Shown here: positions 7,559 through 14,371 of the stretch, one piece after another
How positions within the stretch are numbered: position 1 is the stretch's first letter
Layout: each line of letters starts with the position of its first letter
Made by a program: the position numbers and the translations under genes
The notes under the pieces: model-generated
What the model saw: only the letters and a program-made list of their open reading frames with translations
Databases searched by the model: none
Told to the model about the DNA's origin: nothing
From: Thermobaculum sp042408415
GTDB lineage: Bacteria; Chloroflexota; Chloroflexia; Thermobaculales; Thermobaculaceae
Length of the DNA: 26,458 nucleotides
Reading direction: 5' to 3'
Assembly (NCBI GenBank): GCA_042408415.1
Contig: JBHORE010000058.1
Coordinates: forward strand, 1 to 26,458

Positions 7559-8240
7559 GATTTACTGAGAGCATATATCCTATGCCAGGGTGATTAATTA
7601 TCTCGATGGTAGGGTCTTGCGCGCACAGCTTCTGTCTTATTTGCCTAATATAGACTCTTAGCTTCTCCGAATTGCCATTATAGTCCTCACCCCACACAGT
7701 GGATATGATATCTGCGTGAGGGACTATCCTATCAGCGTGCAACATCAGTTTTTGGAGTATCTTACACTCTGTAGGAGACAAATTGATATCCCTACCCTTA
7801 ACGGTCACTTTATGGCTTTGGGTATTGAGGGTAATACTACCTACTGTTATACGTGCACATTGTGAGTCCCAGGATACGAGACCGTACCTTCTCAACACCG
7901 CCTTGATCCTGGGAACCAACTGTGATCTAATCTTATCTGCAGGCAGGACGTCATCAGCTCCAGTCTCTAAGAGGGTTACTCTGATCTCGGGGTCATCGCT
8001 ATCTATGATGGCAATAATAGGAAAAGATGCCCCCAGTTCTTTACAGTAGCTAAGTAAGTGTTGATATTGCTCATTCTTTGAAGTGGCAACTATCAATCCT
8101 TTATCAGGAAAACAATTCTCTAAGGGATACAGGCTATCTAATATCTCAGGTCTAATTCCATGCTTGCTTAGTGCCTGTACACAACTATCTCTTATCGGTG
8201 ATTTTGGTCCTAGGATCACGATCGGAGTTATCTTGAGCAC
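7548..8240 (-). CDS. OmpR/PhoB-type winged-helix regulator with degenerate receiver domain
   Basis: The C-terminal half (about 130-226) is a typical OmpR winged helix: LSPTECKILQKLMLH, then EKLRVYIRQIRQKL as recognition helix, then the wing HPGIGYML. The N-terminal half folds like a receiver by pattern (LETGADDVL near 92-100) but lacks the signalling residues. The acidic pair near residue 9 is replaced by LGPKSP. The strand that should end in the phosphoacceptor Asp reads GLIVATSKNE. The usual KP after beta-5 reads PADK. It is therefore probably not controlled by phosphorylation. No kinase gene is adjacent. GTG 8240 lacks a Shine-Dalgarno, but a consensus promoter ends six bases upstream, so the mRNA is probably leaderless. 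Targets are unknown; the divergent lipoprotein is a candidate. Confidence 0.85.
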   Translation of the reverse strand: MLKITPIVILGPKSPIRDSCVQALSKHGIRPEILDSLYPLENCFPDKGLIVATSKNEQYQHLLSYCKELGASFPIIAIIDSDDPEIRVTLLETGADDVLPADKIRSQLVPRIKAVLRRYGLVSWDSQCARITVGSITLNTQSHKVTVKGRDINLSPTECKILQKLMLHADRIVPHADIISTVWGEDYNGNSEKLRVYIRQIRQKLCAQDPTIEIINHPGIGYMLSVNPTG

Positions 8241-8275
8241 AGCGGAAGTTTAGCCCGCTGATATTATATTGTCAA
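8241..8275 (-). promoter_or_regulatory. Consensus sigma-70 promoter of the OmpR-type regulator
   Basis: Read on the minus strand: TTGACA (8275-8270), a 17-base spacer, TAAACT (8252-8247), then six bases to the GTG start at 8240. The -35 is perfect and the spacer ideal. Transcription should begin at or next to the start codon, giving a leaderless mRNA. Confidence 0.8.
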
Positions 8276-8286
8276 CCCATGCACCT

Positions 8287-8316
8287 TGGACAATCTCGTT
8301 GATGCCTTGGTAGAAT
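8287..8316 (+). promoter_or_regulatory. Promoter of the LysM lipoprotein gene
   Basis: TGGACA at 8287-8292, an 18-base spacer and TAGAAT at 8311-8316, each one mismatch from consensus. The ATG at 8325 is eight bases after the -10, and no Shine-Dalgarno is present, again consistent with a leaderless or near-leaderless mRNA. It stands back to back with the regulator promoter. Confidence 0.6.
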
Positions 8317-8324
8317 GCTCAGCA

Positions 8325-8654
8325 ATGAATTGGGTCAAGCTCTCCCAGTTAGTGGCTATATTTTTATTTGCTTTTGCTGCAGCTTGTTCCGAGCTGCAGG
8401 TATCTGTGCCTCCTAATTCTACTCCTGTGGTAGTGATTTCCGTCTCCACTCCTGAAGGTGCGGGGGCAACGCCCACCCCGCTTCGGATCGCCACTAAAGA
8501 ATACGTCGTTAAATCCGGTGAGACTCTTACAGAGATAGCTAGCCGCTATGGACTAACCGTAGAGGAGCTAGCTGCCTTAAATGGCATAGACAACCCTAAT
8601 ACCATAAGGGCTGGTCAAGTTATTAAGGTGCCGGTAAGACCTCTAAATAGATGA
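8325..8654 (+). CDS. LysM-domain lipoprotein
   Basis: Predicted surface lipoprotein that binds peptidoglycan. From ATG 8325 (109 residues) there is a short start with one Lys, a hydrophobic core (LVAIFLFAF) and a lipobox AAAC with lipidated Cys21. A Pro/Ser/Thr-rich linker (about 25-58) follows, then one LysM domain at about 60-103 (YVVKSGETLTEIASRYG, LNGIDNPNTIRAGQVIKVP). There is no catalytic domain, so it is an anchor or binding protein. Longer TTG starts (8286, 8307) would put acidic residues before the signal peptide and are disfavoured. The promoter position also supports 8325. The gene is divergent from the winged-helix regulator and ends inside its own terminator. Confidence 0.85.
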   Translation: MNWVKLSQLVAIFLFAFAAACSELQVSVPPNSTPVVVISVSTPEGAGATPTPLRIATKEYVVKSGETLTEIASRYGLTVEELAALNGIDNPNTIRAGQVIKVPVRPLNR

Positions 8655-8691
8655 AACAAAGACCCGGTCAATCCCGGGTCTTTGTTTCATC
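8650..8691. terminator. Bidirectional terminator between the LysM gene and rplY
   Basis: A perfect 18-bp inverted repeat, GATGAAACAAAGACCCGG at 8650-8667 and its complement at 8674-8691, has a 6-base loop. The GC-rich core is flanked by A-rich and T-rich arms, so a U-rich tract follows the core on both strands. It serves the convergent LysM gene and rplY. The left arm contains the lipoprotein stop codon. Confidence 0.9.
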
Positions 8692-8713
8692 TTGATAGAC
8701 AATGATTAACAGG

Positions 8714-9331
8714 CTATTCCTCTTCCTGTTCTTCTTCCTCGGCTTCTTCGGCTACCTCTTCAGGCTCCAGCTGCACTGGTACTATCTTCACTACCATTTC
8801 CTCTGGGTCTGATGTTATCTTGTAGTTTCCAGAGGGTTTAATGTCGGCCACATATATGGTCTGATCTATTTCTGCTAGATCCTCTACATTTACCTCTATT
8901 TCATGAGGTATATCCGCAGGTTTTGCCCTAACGGTAAGTGTCTCCAAACCTCTCTGTATAACTCCAATGTTATTGCGTACGGCAGCTGGTTCACCAACTA
9001 ATAGTATCGGTACCTCGGTCTCGATCTCCTCCTCCAAGTTGACAGCATGGAAGTCAGCGTGGAGGATGTTAAGCTTGACTGGGTGGATCTGTACATCCTG
9101 GATGAATACTTTTACGGTCTTTGAGTCATCAATTTGCAGATCAATTAGTGAAGTCCTGCCTGCTCTCTTGAGGGTGTGTTCAAACTCCCTAGCATTGACC
9201 TGGACTGGAGTTGGATCTACTCCGTATCCATAGACTATAGCAGGCACCAAGCCTTGCTTGCGAAGTGTATTCAAGCTGCGACCTACAAGCTCTCTCTTAG
9301 AGGCCTTTATAGTAAGATTCTCCTGAGTCAT
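8714..9331 (-). CDS. rplY: 50S ribosomal protein L25/general stress protein Ctc
   Basis: Binds 5S rRNA in the large subunit. The 205 residues comprise the L25 domain (about 1-95, with KRELVGRSLNTLRKQGLVPAIVYG) and the TL5/Ctc C-terminal beta domain (about 100-185). A strongly acidic tail of Glu residues (about 189-205) follows, as in long bacterial Ctc forms. ATG 9331 is preceded by AGAGGAG with four-base spacing. It is monocistronic, with its own promoter at 9379-9408 and the shared terminator at 8650-8691. It is divergent from rpsP, and the -35 boxes of both directions lie in a perfect palindrome. Confidence 0.94.
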   Translation of the reverse strand: MTQENLTIKASKRELVGRSLNTLRKQGLVPAIVYGYGVDPTPVQVNAREFEHTLKRAGRTSLIDLQIDDSKTVKVFIQDVQIHPVKLNILHADFHAVNLEEEIETEVPILLVGEPAAVRNNIGVIQRGLETLTVRAKPADIPHEIEVNVEDLAEIDQTIYVADIKPSGNYKITSDPEEMVVKIVPVQLEPEEVAEEAEEEEQEEE

Positions 9332-9378
9332 ATTTCTCCTCTTTGGAGCTTAATTTTATCTGTCTTCCAAACTCATGC

Positions 9379-9408
9379 ATTTTAGCAGAACATTACTAAG
9401 TATCTCAA
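9379..9408 (-). promoter_or_regulatory. rplY promoter
   Basis: On the minus strand: TTGAGA (9408-9403), an 18-base spacer and TAAAAT (9384-9379). The predicted leader is about 40 bases and contains the AGAGGAG ribosome site. The -35 is the left half of a 17-base palindrome. Confidence 0.65.
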
Positions 9409-9417
9409 ATTGAGATA
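9401..9417. promoter_or_regulatory. 17-base perfect palindrome between rplY and rpsP promoters
   Basis: TATCTCAAATTGAGATA has eight-base arms around a central A. Each arm contains TTGAGA in the direction of its own gene, so the palindrome is either two back-to-back -35 boxes or an operator covering them. Confidence 0.6.
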
Positions 9418-9424
9418 AGTATCC

Positions 9425-9454
9425 TTGCTGTGACATAAAACTGTTGGTTATAAT
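9425..9454 (+). promoter_or_regulatory. Candidate rpsP operon promoter
   Basis: TTGCTG at 9425-9430, an 18-base spacer and a perfect TATAAT at 9449-9454. A second TATAAT at 9472-9477 has no good -35 and lies close to the ribosome site. An alternative upstream pair uses TTGAGA (9410-9415) with CATAAA (9434-9439). Confidence 0.5.
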
Positions 9455-9497
9455 CACTGCTGTTCGAGAATTATAATCTTAAATTCGGAGGGTTGAA

Positions 9498-9788
9498 TTG
9501 GTTAGAATAAGGCTTCGCCGTATGGGTGCAAAAAAGAAGCCATTTTATAGAATAGTTGTTGCTGATGCCAGATCACCACGTGATGGTAGGTTCATAGAGT
9601 CTATTGGCTACTACAACCCGCTTACCGAACCTACGACCATCGTGATTGACGAAGAGAAAGCCAAGCTTTGGTTATCTAGAGGTGCTCAACCTACCGTCAT
9701 CGTGAAGAAGCTGATGCGTCGCCAGGGTATTCTACCTTCTAGGGAATCTTCTGATTCAGAACAATCAGAGCAACAGGCAGGTGAATAG
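9498..9788 (+). CDS. rpsP: 30S ribosomal protein S16
   Basis: Assembly protein of the small subunit. The 96 residues begin VRIRLRRMGAKKKPFYRIVV and continue DARSPRDGRFIESIGYYNP, both diagnostic of S16. The C-terminal tail is Ser/Glu/Gln-rich and variable. The start codon is TTG at 9498, with GGAGGG at 9487-9492 and five-base spacing. No in-frame ATG occurs before residue 9, which lies inside the conserved core, so a TTG start is effectively required. It is the first gene of rpsP-khpA-rimM. The common partners trmD and rplS are not in this operon. Confidence 0.96.
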   Translation: MVRIRLRRMGAKKKPFYRIVVADARSPRDGRFIESIGYYNPLTEPTTIVIDEEKAKLWLSRGAQPTVIVKKLMRRQGILPSRESSDSEQSEQQAGE

Positions 9789-9793
9789 CTAGA

Positions 9794-10039
9794 GTGATAG
9801 AGGAGCTTGTAGAGTATGTAGCCAAGTCTTTGGCTGATAATCCTGATATGGTTCAGGTCACTAAAACTTCTAAGCCCAGGGGAGTAACTTATACACTCTT
9901 CCTGGATCCTAATGACATGGGTAGGGTAATAGGTCGCAACGGTAGGGTTGCTAAGGCTATACGCACTCTTGTATCCATTGCTGCTACCCGCGAGGGTATA
10001 AAGGCAGAGTTAGAAATACGTGAGTCTGGCAAGGCTTAG
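9794..10039 (+). CDS. khpA: KH-domain RNA-binding protein KhpA
   Basis: Small single KH-domain RNA-binding protein. In Firmicutes KhpA pairs with KhpB (EloR/Jag) and affects cell elongation and division. The 81 residues have the GxxG loop at Gly47-Arg-Asn-Gly50 in GRVIGRNGRVAKAIR. The position between rpsP and rimM is the usual one. GTG 9794 starts five bases after the rpsP stop and has only a weak ribosome site, so coupling is likely. Its 3' end overlaps rimM by 20 bases. Confidence 0.93.
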   Translation: MIEELVEYVAKSLADNPDMVQVTKTSKPRGVTYTLFLDPNDMGRVIGRNGRVAKAIRTLVSIAATREGIKAELEIRESGKA

Positions 10040-10559
10040 GAGACGTCCACATCCACCTGATAACTACGTGATAGTTGGCCGAATCCTCTCACCCCATGGA
10101 GTGAGGGGAGAAGTTAAAGTTGAACCTATAACTGACAATCCTGAGAGATTCAAACAGCTTAGACAGGTGTATGTTGGAGACGCGCTGCACAAGGTGGTAT
10201 CAGTACGTGTGCTGCCTAAGTTTGTGCTTGTCCGATTCGAGGGTATGGAATCACCCGAACAGGCTAAAGCTCTCTCTGGTATGTACCTGTATATTCCGAA
10301 AGAACAGGTCATGCCCTTGCCAGAAGATACCTTTTATCATTTTGATCTCCAAGGTATGGAAGTGGTTTCTACATCAGGAGAGCCCCTGGGTACGTTACGC
10401 GAGATTTTGGTCCGAGAGGCTAATGATGTATTTGTTGTGGATAATCCAAGGGGAGAGATTCTCATACCGGCCATTAAGGACGTAGTGAAGGATGTGGACC
10501 TTGAGAATAGACGTCTCGTAGTAGAATTGATTCCAGGGTTGTTGCCTTGGGAGAGCTAA
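10020..10559 (+). CDS. rimM: Ribosome maturation factor RimM
   Basis: Assists maturation of the 30S head, in contact with S19. The 179 residues show IVGRILSPHGVRGEVKVEP near 18-36 (N-terminal RimM beta-barrel) and a PRC-barrel domain from about 95, ending in DLENRRLVVELIPGLL. GTG 10020 lies within khpA (20-base overlap) without a strong Shine-Dalgarno. AGGAGA at 10037-10042 has no usable start codon at proper spacing. A shorter GTG at 10068 would remove part of the leading tail but keep the core. Translation is probably coupled to khpA. Confidence 0.94.
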   Translation: MSLARLRRRPHPPDNYVIVGRILSPHGVRGEVKVEPITDNPERFKQLRQVYVGDALHKVVSVRVLPKFVLVRFEGMESPEQAKALSGMYLYIPKEQVMPLPEDTFYHFDLQGMEVVSTSGEPLGTLREILVREANDVFVVDNPRGEILIPAIKDVVKDVDLENRRLVVELIPGLLPWES

Positions 10560-10561
10560 TT

Positions 10562-11494
10562 ATGAATCTGAATCAGTTGCGTGTCTTGGTTGCACTTATC
10601 AATCGAGGTTCTTATACTGCAGCTGCTGAGCAACTGCATTTGAGCCAGCCTGCCGTTAGCCAACAGATCAAGGCCCTTGAGACTGCCTGCGGTGTACCAG
10701 TGGTGGAGCGGGTGGACGGAAAGATTGTGCCCACCTATGCAGGGGAAGTGCTCTATCGTTACGCTCAATCTATGCTCCATATAGAGGAAGAAGCGCAGCA
10801 TGCACTTGCCGGTATAAAGGCAGGTGTCAAGGGTAGGTTCGTTGTAGGAGCTAATACTACCGGCGGCATGTATATAACCCCACCCTTAATAGCAGCGTAT
10901 CGCAAGGATCACCCAGAAACTGAGATCATATTTCGTATCGAAGGGACTGAGAACCTGTTGGCAGCTCTTGCCAATAGGTTGCTTGATCTGGCCATAGTTG
11001 GGGGACCAATAACTGATAAAAAGCTCAAAGCTGAACCCATACTTCCAGACCGCGTGGTACTTATAACCTCTCCTCACCACCCGCTTTCTAGTAGACAGCA
11101 GATAAGAGCGCAGGATCTTGCAAATGAACGCTTTATAATAGCTCGTTATGGTTCCACTACTCGGAGGCTTATTGAGAGCCGTCTCAGGCACAAAGGGGTC
11201 AATCTGCGTATAGCGATGGAAATGGCTGGTACAGAGGACATCAAGAAGGCCGTTGAAGCTGGACTTGGTGTGGCTATGGTGAGTCAGTGGAGCGTACTCA
11301 GAGAGGTGGCAGCTGGGCACCTAAGGCAGATAGAAATAGTTGATCTTGATATTAGACGAGATTACGTCATGGTGACTAATCCAGCTCGTTACTATACGCC
11401 AGCGGCAGAAGATTTTATGGATTTTGTCCGCCAATACGCGCCTCAGCTTAAGCCATCAAACATCCTCAAATCTACTCCTGTGACTGTTCCCTAG
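10562..11494 (+). CDS. LysR-family transcriptional regulator
   Basis: LysR-type regulator with an N-terminal helix-turn-helix (about 1-60: LNQLRVLVALINRGSYTAAAEQL, then SQPAVSQQIKALE, given in two parts) and a C-terminal periplasmic-binding-like effector domain from about 90. The start is ATG 10562, with GGGAGA six to seven bases upstream, giving 310 residues. The in-frame TTG at 10547 lies in the rimM end and is disfavoured. It follows the rimM stop by two bases and so appears co-transcribed with ribosomal genes, which is unusual for a LysR regulator, as these are normally divergent from their targets. The ligand and targets cannot be assigned. Confidence 0.92.
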   Translation: MNLNQLRVLVALINRGSYTAAAEQLHLSQPAVSQQIKALETACGVPVVERVDGKIVPTYAGEVLYRYAQSMLHIEEEAQHALAGIKAGVKGRFVVGANTTGGMYITPPLIAAYRKDHPETEIIFRIEGTENLLAALANRLLDLAIVGGPITDKKLKAEPILPDRVVLITSPHHPLSSRQQIRAQDLANERFIIARYGSTTRRLIESRLRHKGVNLRIAMEMAGTEDIKKAVEAGLGVAMVSQWSVLREVAAGHLRQIEIVDLDIRRDYVMVTNPARYYTPAAEDFMDFVRQYAPQLKPSNILKSTPVTVP

Positions 11495-11518
11495 TTCTTG
11501 TACCTTTGGTTTAGGTGA

Positions 11519-11538
11519 CAGGTAAGTTGCTTTACCTG
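11519..11538. terminator. Possible weak terminator hairpin between lysR-type gene and radC
   Basis: CAGGTAA at 11519-11525 and TTACCTG at 11532-11538 form a 7-bp stem with a 6-base loop, in the 37-base convergent gap and overlapping the radC stop. No clear T-tract follows on the plus strand, so the support is weak. Confidence 0.3.
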
Positions 11539-12236
11539 AATCCTAGATGCCCTCTCCTCATAGATGTGTAGCTGTTACGGCCTACGACTATGTGATCAAG
11601 CACTTCTATGTCCAGCAGCTTACCTGCCTCGATTAGTGATTCAGTTGTCCTTACGTCCTCGAAGCTGGGAGTTGGATCTCCTGATGGATGGTTGTGAGTT
11701 AGAATAATACTCGCAGCGTTGTTGCGTACCGCAGGTTTAAACACGTCTGCTGGTCTTATTAGCGCCGAATTCAAGCCTCCTTTGTAGACCTCGGTTATAG
11801 CTAATATTTGATTCTTGGTATTTAGTTGCACTACTCTCAGATGTTCCTGTTCAAGATGCCCCATCTCTAACATGAGCAGGTCTGCTATGTCTTCTGGCGA
11901 AGTTATTCTTCTTCTCTGCTCGGGCATTTCCCTTAGATAACGCCTTCCCAGCTCTAATGCTGCCTTGATCTGACAGGCCTTAGCTTCCCCTACTCCCCGC
12001 TGAGAAGCTAGAGAGTTAAAGTCAATCGAAGCTAGCCCGGTGATGCCCTGGTTCTGAGCTAGTAGCCTCCTGGCAAGGTCGATGACGTTTTCTCCCTTTA
12101 TTCCCACCCTGAGTATTATGGCTAAAAGTTCAGCATCACTGAGATAGGACGGTCCTAGAGCCTTTAGTCTTTCTCTAGGTCTATCAGTCTCCGGGGTTTC
12201 CTTAAGGGTGAAACTAGTGTAACTATCTGTGCTCAT
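11532..12236 (-). CDS. radC: RadC-family JAB/MPN-domain protein
   Basis: Conserved family once named for DNA repair; its biochemical role is unsettled. From ATG 12236 the 234 residues match B. subtilis RadC length. RPRERLKALGPSYLSDAELLA is the N-terminal block (shown as 21 positions at about 19-39: key residues RPRERL and LSDAELLA). A helix-hairpin-helix-like segment (RGVGEAKACQIKAALELGRR) lies near 80-99. The JAMM metal site is HNHPSGDPTPS with His181, His183 and Asp187. Two longer starts exist (ATG 12287, TTG 12305). A promoter-like pair ends nine bases before 12236 and favours the short form. Confidence 0.9.
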   Translation of the reverse strand: MSTDSYTSFTLKETPETDRPRERLKALGPSYLSDAELLAIILRVGIKGENVIDLARRLLAQNQGITGLASIDFNSLASQRGVGEAKACQIKAALELGRRYLREMPEQRRRITSPEDIADLLMLEMGHLEQEHLRVVQLNTKNQILAITEVYKGGLNSALIRPADVFKPAVRNNAASIILTHNHPSGDPTPSFEDVRTTESLIEAGKLLDIEVLDHIVVGRNSYTSMRRGHLGFR

Positions 12237-12245
12237 GCTGCGTTG

Positions 12246-12275
12246 AGGATAACAGAGATTCTTCCAACCTATCAA
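12246..12275 (-). promoter_or_regulatory. Candidate radC promoter giving a near-leaderless mRNA
   Basis: On the minus strand: TTGATA (12275-12270), an 18-base spacer and TATCCT (12251-12246), then nine bases to ATG 12236. No Shine-Dalgarno precedes that ATG. The -35 is 5/6 and the -10 is 4/6. Confidence 0.45.
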
Positions 12276-12366
12276 GGGGTAAGTCATACCCTCATTGAGT
12301 GACAATTTTTGACGTTATTTTGGGCCATAACACTATGCTACAATTGCCGCGGATTGATTTATTGAA

Positions 12367-12396
12367 TTTACTCTGATTATTACTTTTGCTTATAAC
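12367..12396 (+). promoter_or_regulatory. Candidate mreB operon promoter
   Basis: TTTACT at 12367-12372, an 18-base spacer and TATAAC at 12391-12396. The region 12306-12438 between divergent radC and mreB holds no gene. The predicted leader of about 35 bases contains GGGAG four bases before the mreB ATG. Confidence 0.4.
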
Positions 12397-12406
12397 TAAT
12401 ATTAGT
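12395..12406. promoter_or_regulatory. 12-base palindrome over the mreB -10/start region
   Basis: ACTAATATTAGT is a perfect palindrome overlapping the end of the candidate -10 and the expected transcription start, a usual operator position. It is AT-rich and short, so chance is possible. Confidence 0.35.
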
Positions 12407-12438
12407 ACTACAACTATGAGAACGATGATGGGAGTAAT

Positions 12439-13506
12439 ATGAGGTCTCCTATAAACGCACTATTCGGATTATTCAGTAGAGATCTTGGCATAGATCTAGG
12501 AACTGCAAATACTTTGGTTCACGTAAGAGGTAGAGGGATAGTGATTTCCGAGCCCTCTGTGGTAGCTATAGATAAAAAGACACGAGAGGTGCTTGCTGTA
12601 GGGGCTGAAGCCAAGGCAATGGTAGGCAAGACGCCAGCAAATATAGTTGCTGTACGACCGCTCAAGGATGGTGTCATTGCTGATATTGATATCGTCGAGA
12701 AGATGCTCAGGTACTTCATTGAAAGGGTACACAATGGCAGCATCTATCCATCAAGACCAAGAGTAGTGATCGGGATACCTAGTGGTGTCACGGAAGTTGA
12801 GAAGAGGGCCGCTAAAGATGCCGCCATCGCTGCTGGTGCTAGAGAGGCCTATACAATCGAGGAACCTATGGCTGCTGGAATTGGTGCCGGCCTTCCTGTA
12901 AACGAGCCCACTGGTAGCATGGTGGTGGACATAGGTGGAGGAACTACTGAGATAGCCGTCATCTCGTTGGGAGGGATTGTCATCAACCACTCTATAAGAG
13001 TGGGCGGAGATGAGATCGATGAAGCTATCATACAGTTTGCCCGTCATGAGTGTAATCTTCTAATTGGTGAGAGAATGGCTGAGGCTGCCAAGATTGTTGC
13101 TGGTTCAGCTTATCCTTTGGAGGAAGAGCGTAGGGTTACTCTTAGAGGCAGAGATATACTTACTGGTCTACCAAAGGCCGTGGAGGTTTCTAGTATAGAT
13201 CTTAGGGAAGCTATAAAGGGCCCAGTGGATGAGATTGTTGAGCTTGTCAAGTTAGCGGTCGAGGAGACACCTCCAGAGCTCATAGCTGACATTATGGAGC
13301 ATGGGATAACTTTGGCTGGTGGAGGAGCCCTACTTCTCGGGCTCGATAAGAGGATAGCCGCTGAGACACAGATGCCTGTACGTATAGCTGACGATCCACT
13401 TACATGTGTAGCCCGAGGAACTGGTAAGGTGGTTGAAAGCTTGATGGAATACCAAAATGCTTTAAGGGCTGGTCAGCAGATGCGTCGTGCCGCTGTCTCT
13501 CAGTAA
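12439..13506 (+). CDS. mreB: Rod shape-determining actin homolog MreB
   Basis: Actin-like ATPase whose membrane-bound filaments orient the Rod (elongasome) complex. The 355 residues carry phosphate-1 DLGIDLGTANTLVHVRGRG (about 14-32), phosphate-2 MVVDIGGGTTEIAVISLGG (about 161-179), the GIPSGVTEVEKRAAKDAA connector and adenosine-site ITLAGGGALLLGLDKRI, all standard for MreB. ATG 12439 has GGGAG four bases upstream. It leads a ten-gene run in which the cell-shape genes are followed by propionyl-CoA genes, and mreC follows after 15 bases. A rod-shaped cell is implied. Confidence 0.97.
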   Translation: MRSPINALFGLFSRDLGIDLGTANTLVHVRGRGIVISEPSVVAIDKKTREVLAVGAEAKAMVGKTPANIVAVRPLKDGVIADIDIVEKMLRYFIERVHNGSIYPSRPRVVIGIPSGVTEVEKRAAKDAAIAAGAREAYTIEEPMAAGIGAGLPVNEPTGSMVVDIGGGTTEIAVISLGGIVINHSIRVGGDEIDEAIIQFARHECNLLIGERMAEAAKIVAGSAYPLEEERRVTLRGRDILTGLPKAVEVSSIDLREAIKGPVDEIVELVKLAVEETPPELIADIMEHGITLAGGGALLLGLDKRIAAETQMPVRIADDPLTCVARGTGKVVESLMEYQNALRAGQQMRRAAVSQ

Positions 13507-13521
13507 AAGAGAGGGGGTAGT

Positions 13522-14352
13522 ATGACTGATGCTCGCAAGGGTGTAACAGCGCTTGCCTTGCTTGCTATAGTTGGTCTGACTCTGATTTTGGCCAGTGGCC
13601 CTAGACTTACTTCCCCTATTATAGATCTTGCTGATACGATCATAGTCCCTGTTCAAAGGGCAGTATCCTCTGTTGGCTATTTTGTAGATGACTTTAGTAC
13701 CTCTATCATCTCTGCTGGAAGGCTCGAACAGGAGAACAGAAGGCTACAGCAGGAGATACTGCGACTCCAAGCCGAGAATGCTAAGCTGCAGGGCCTTCAG
13801 AAGGAAAACGAGGAGCTGAAGCAACAACTTGGATTTGCTCGAGCTAGGACAGATCTAAAGATGCTAAATGCCATGGTCATAGCTCGTGATCCAACGGCTA
13901 TGCATCAATATCTTGTTATTGACAAGGGCTCTGCCGATGGTGTACGAGTGGGGCAAGCTGTTGTGCACCCTGGAGGAGCTCTTGTTGGTCAGATCATGAA
14001 TGTAGAACAGCATCGATCTCAAGTACTTTTGATCACGGATATAGATAGTTCTGTAAGCGCTGAGATAGCTAGAACCCAAGCTGATGGCGTTCTAGAGGGT
14101 AGGTGGCAGAGAGGAGGACTATTGGAGCTAAGGTATATCGAAGTTGGTAAGATGCCTGATGGTCAGCCGAGAGTAAAGGCGGGTGATTGGGTAGTTACGG
14201 GGCATCTAGGGGGGGTAGTTCCTAGTGGCCTTTTGATAGGGCAGGTAAAGTCAGTCAAAAGCTCTGACTCAGGGTTAGAGCAAGTAGCGGAAGTTATACC
14301 TGCGGTAGACGTGCGATCGGTTGATCGCGTGCTCGTAGTGGTCAATACGTAA
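13522..14352 (+). CDS. mreC: Rod shape-determining protein MreC
   Basis: Bitopic membrane protein that forms extracellular filaments and activates PBP2/RodA. The 276 residues have a short cytoplasmic start, one membrane segment (about 8-25) and a coiled coil with heptads of Leu/Gln/Glu (about 67-104, EQENRRLQQEILRLQ...). Two beta domains follow, with VIDKGSADGVRVGQAVVHPGG and GDWVVTGHLGGVVPSGLLIG, both MreC hallmarks. ATG 13522 has GAGGGGG with about four to five bases of spacing. In most bacteria mreD follows directly; here murT follows after 19 bases and the MreD-like gene comes two genes later. Confidence 0.95.
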   Translation: MTDARKGVTALALLAIVGLTLILASGPRLTSPIIDLADTIIVPVQRAVSSVGYFVDDFSTSIISAGRLEQENRRLQQEILRLQAENAKLQGLQKENEELKQQLGFARARTDLKMLNAMVIARDPTAMHQYLVIDKGSADGVRVGQAVVHPGGALVGQIMNVEQHRSQVLLITDIDSSVSAEIARTQADGVLEGRWQRGGLLELRYIEVGKMPDGQPRVKAGDWVVTGHLGGVVPSGLLIGQVKSVKSSDSGLEQVAEVIPAVDVRSVDRVLVVVNT

Positions 14353-14371
14353 TCTCTAGGGAGACAGGCAT

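Noticed and set aside
8264..8494. Minus-strand 76-residue open frame over the LysM gene
   Set aside because: Shadow of the lipoprotein coding sequence. It overlaps both promoters and has low-complexity composition without a ribosome site.
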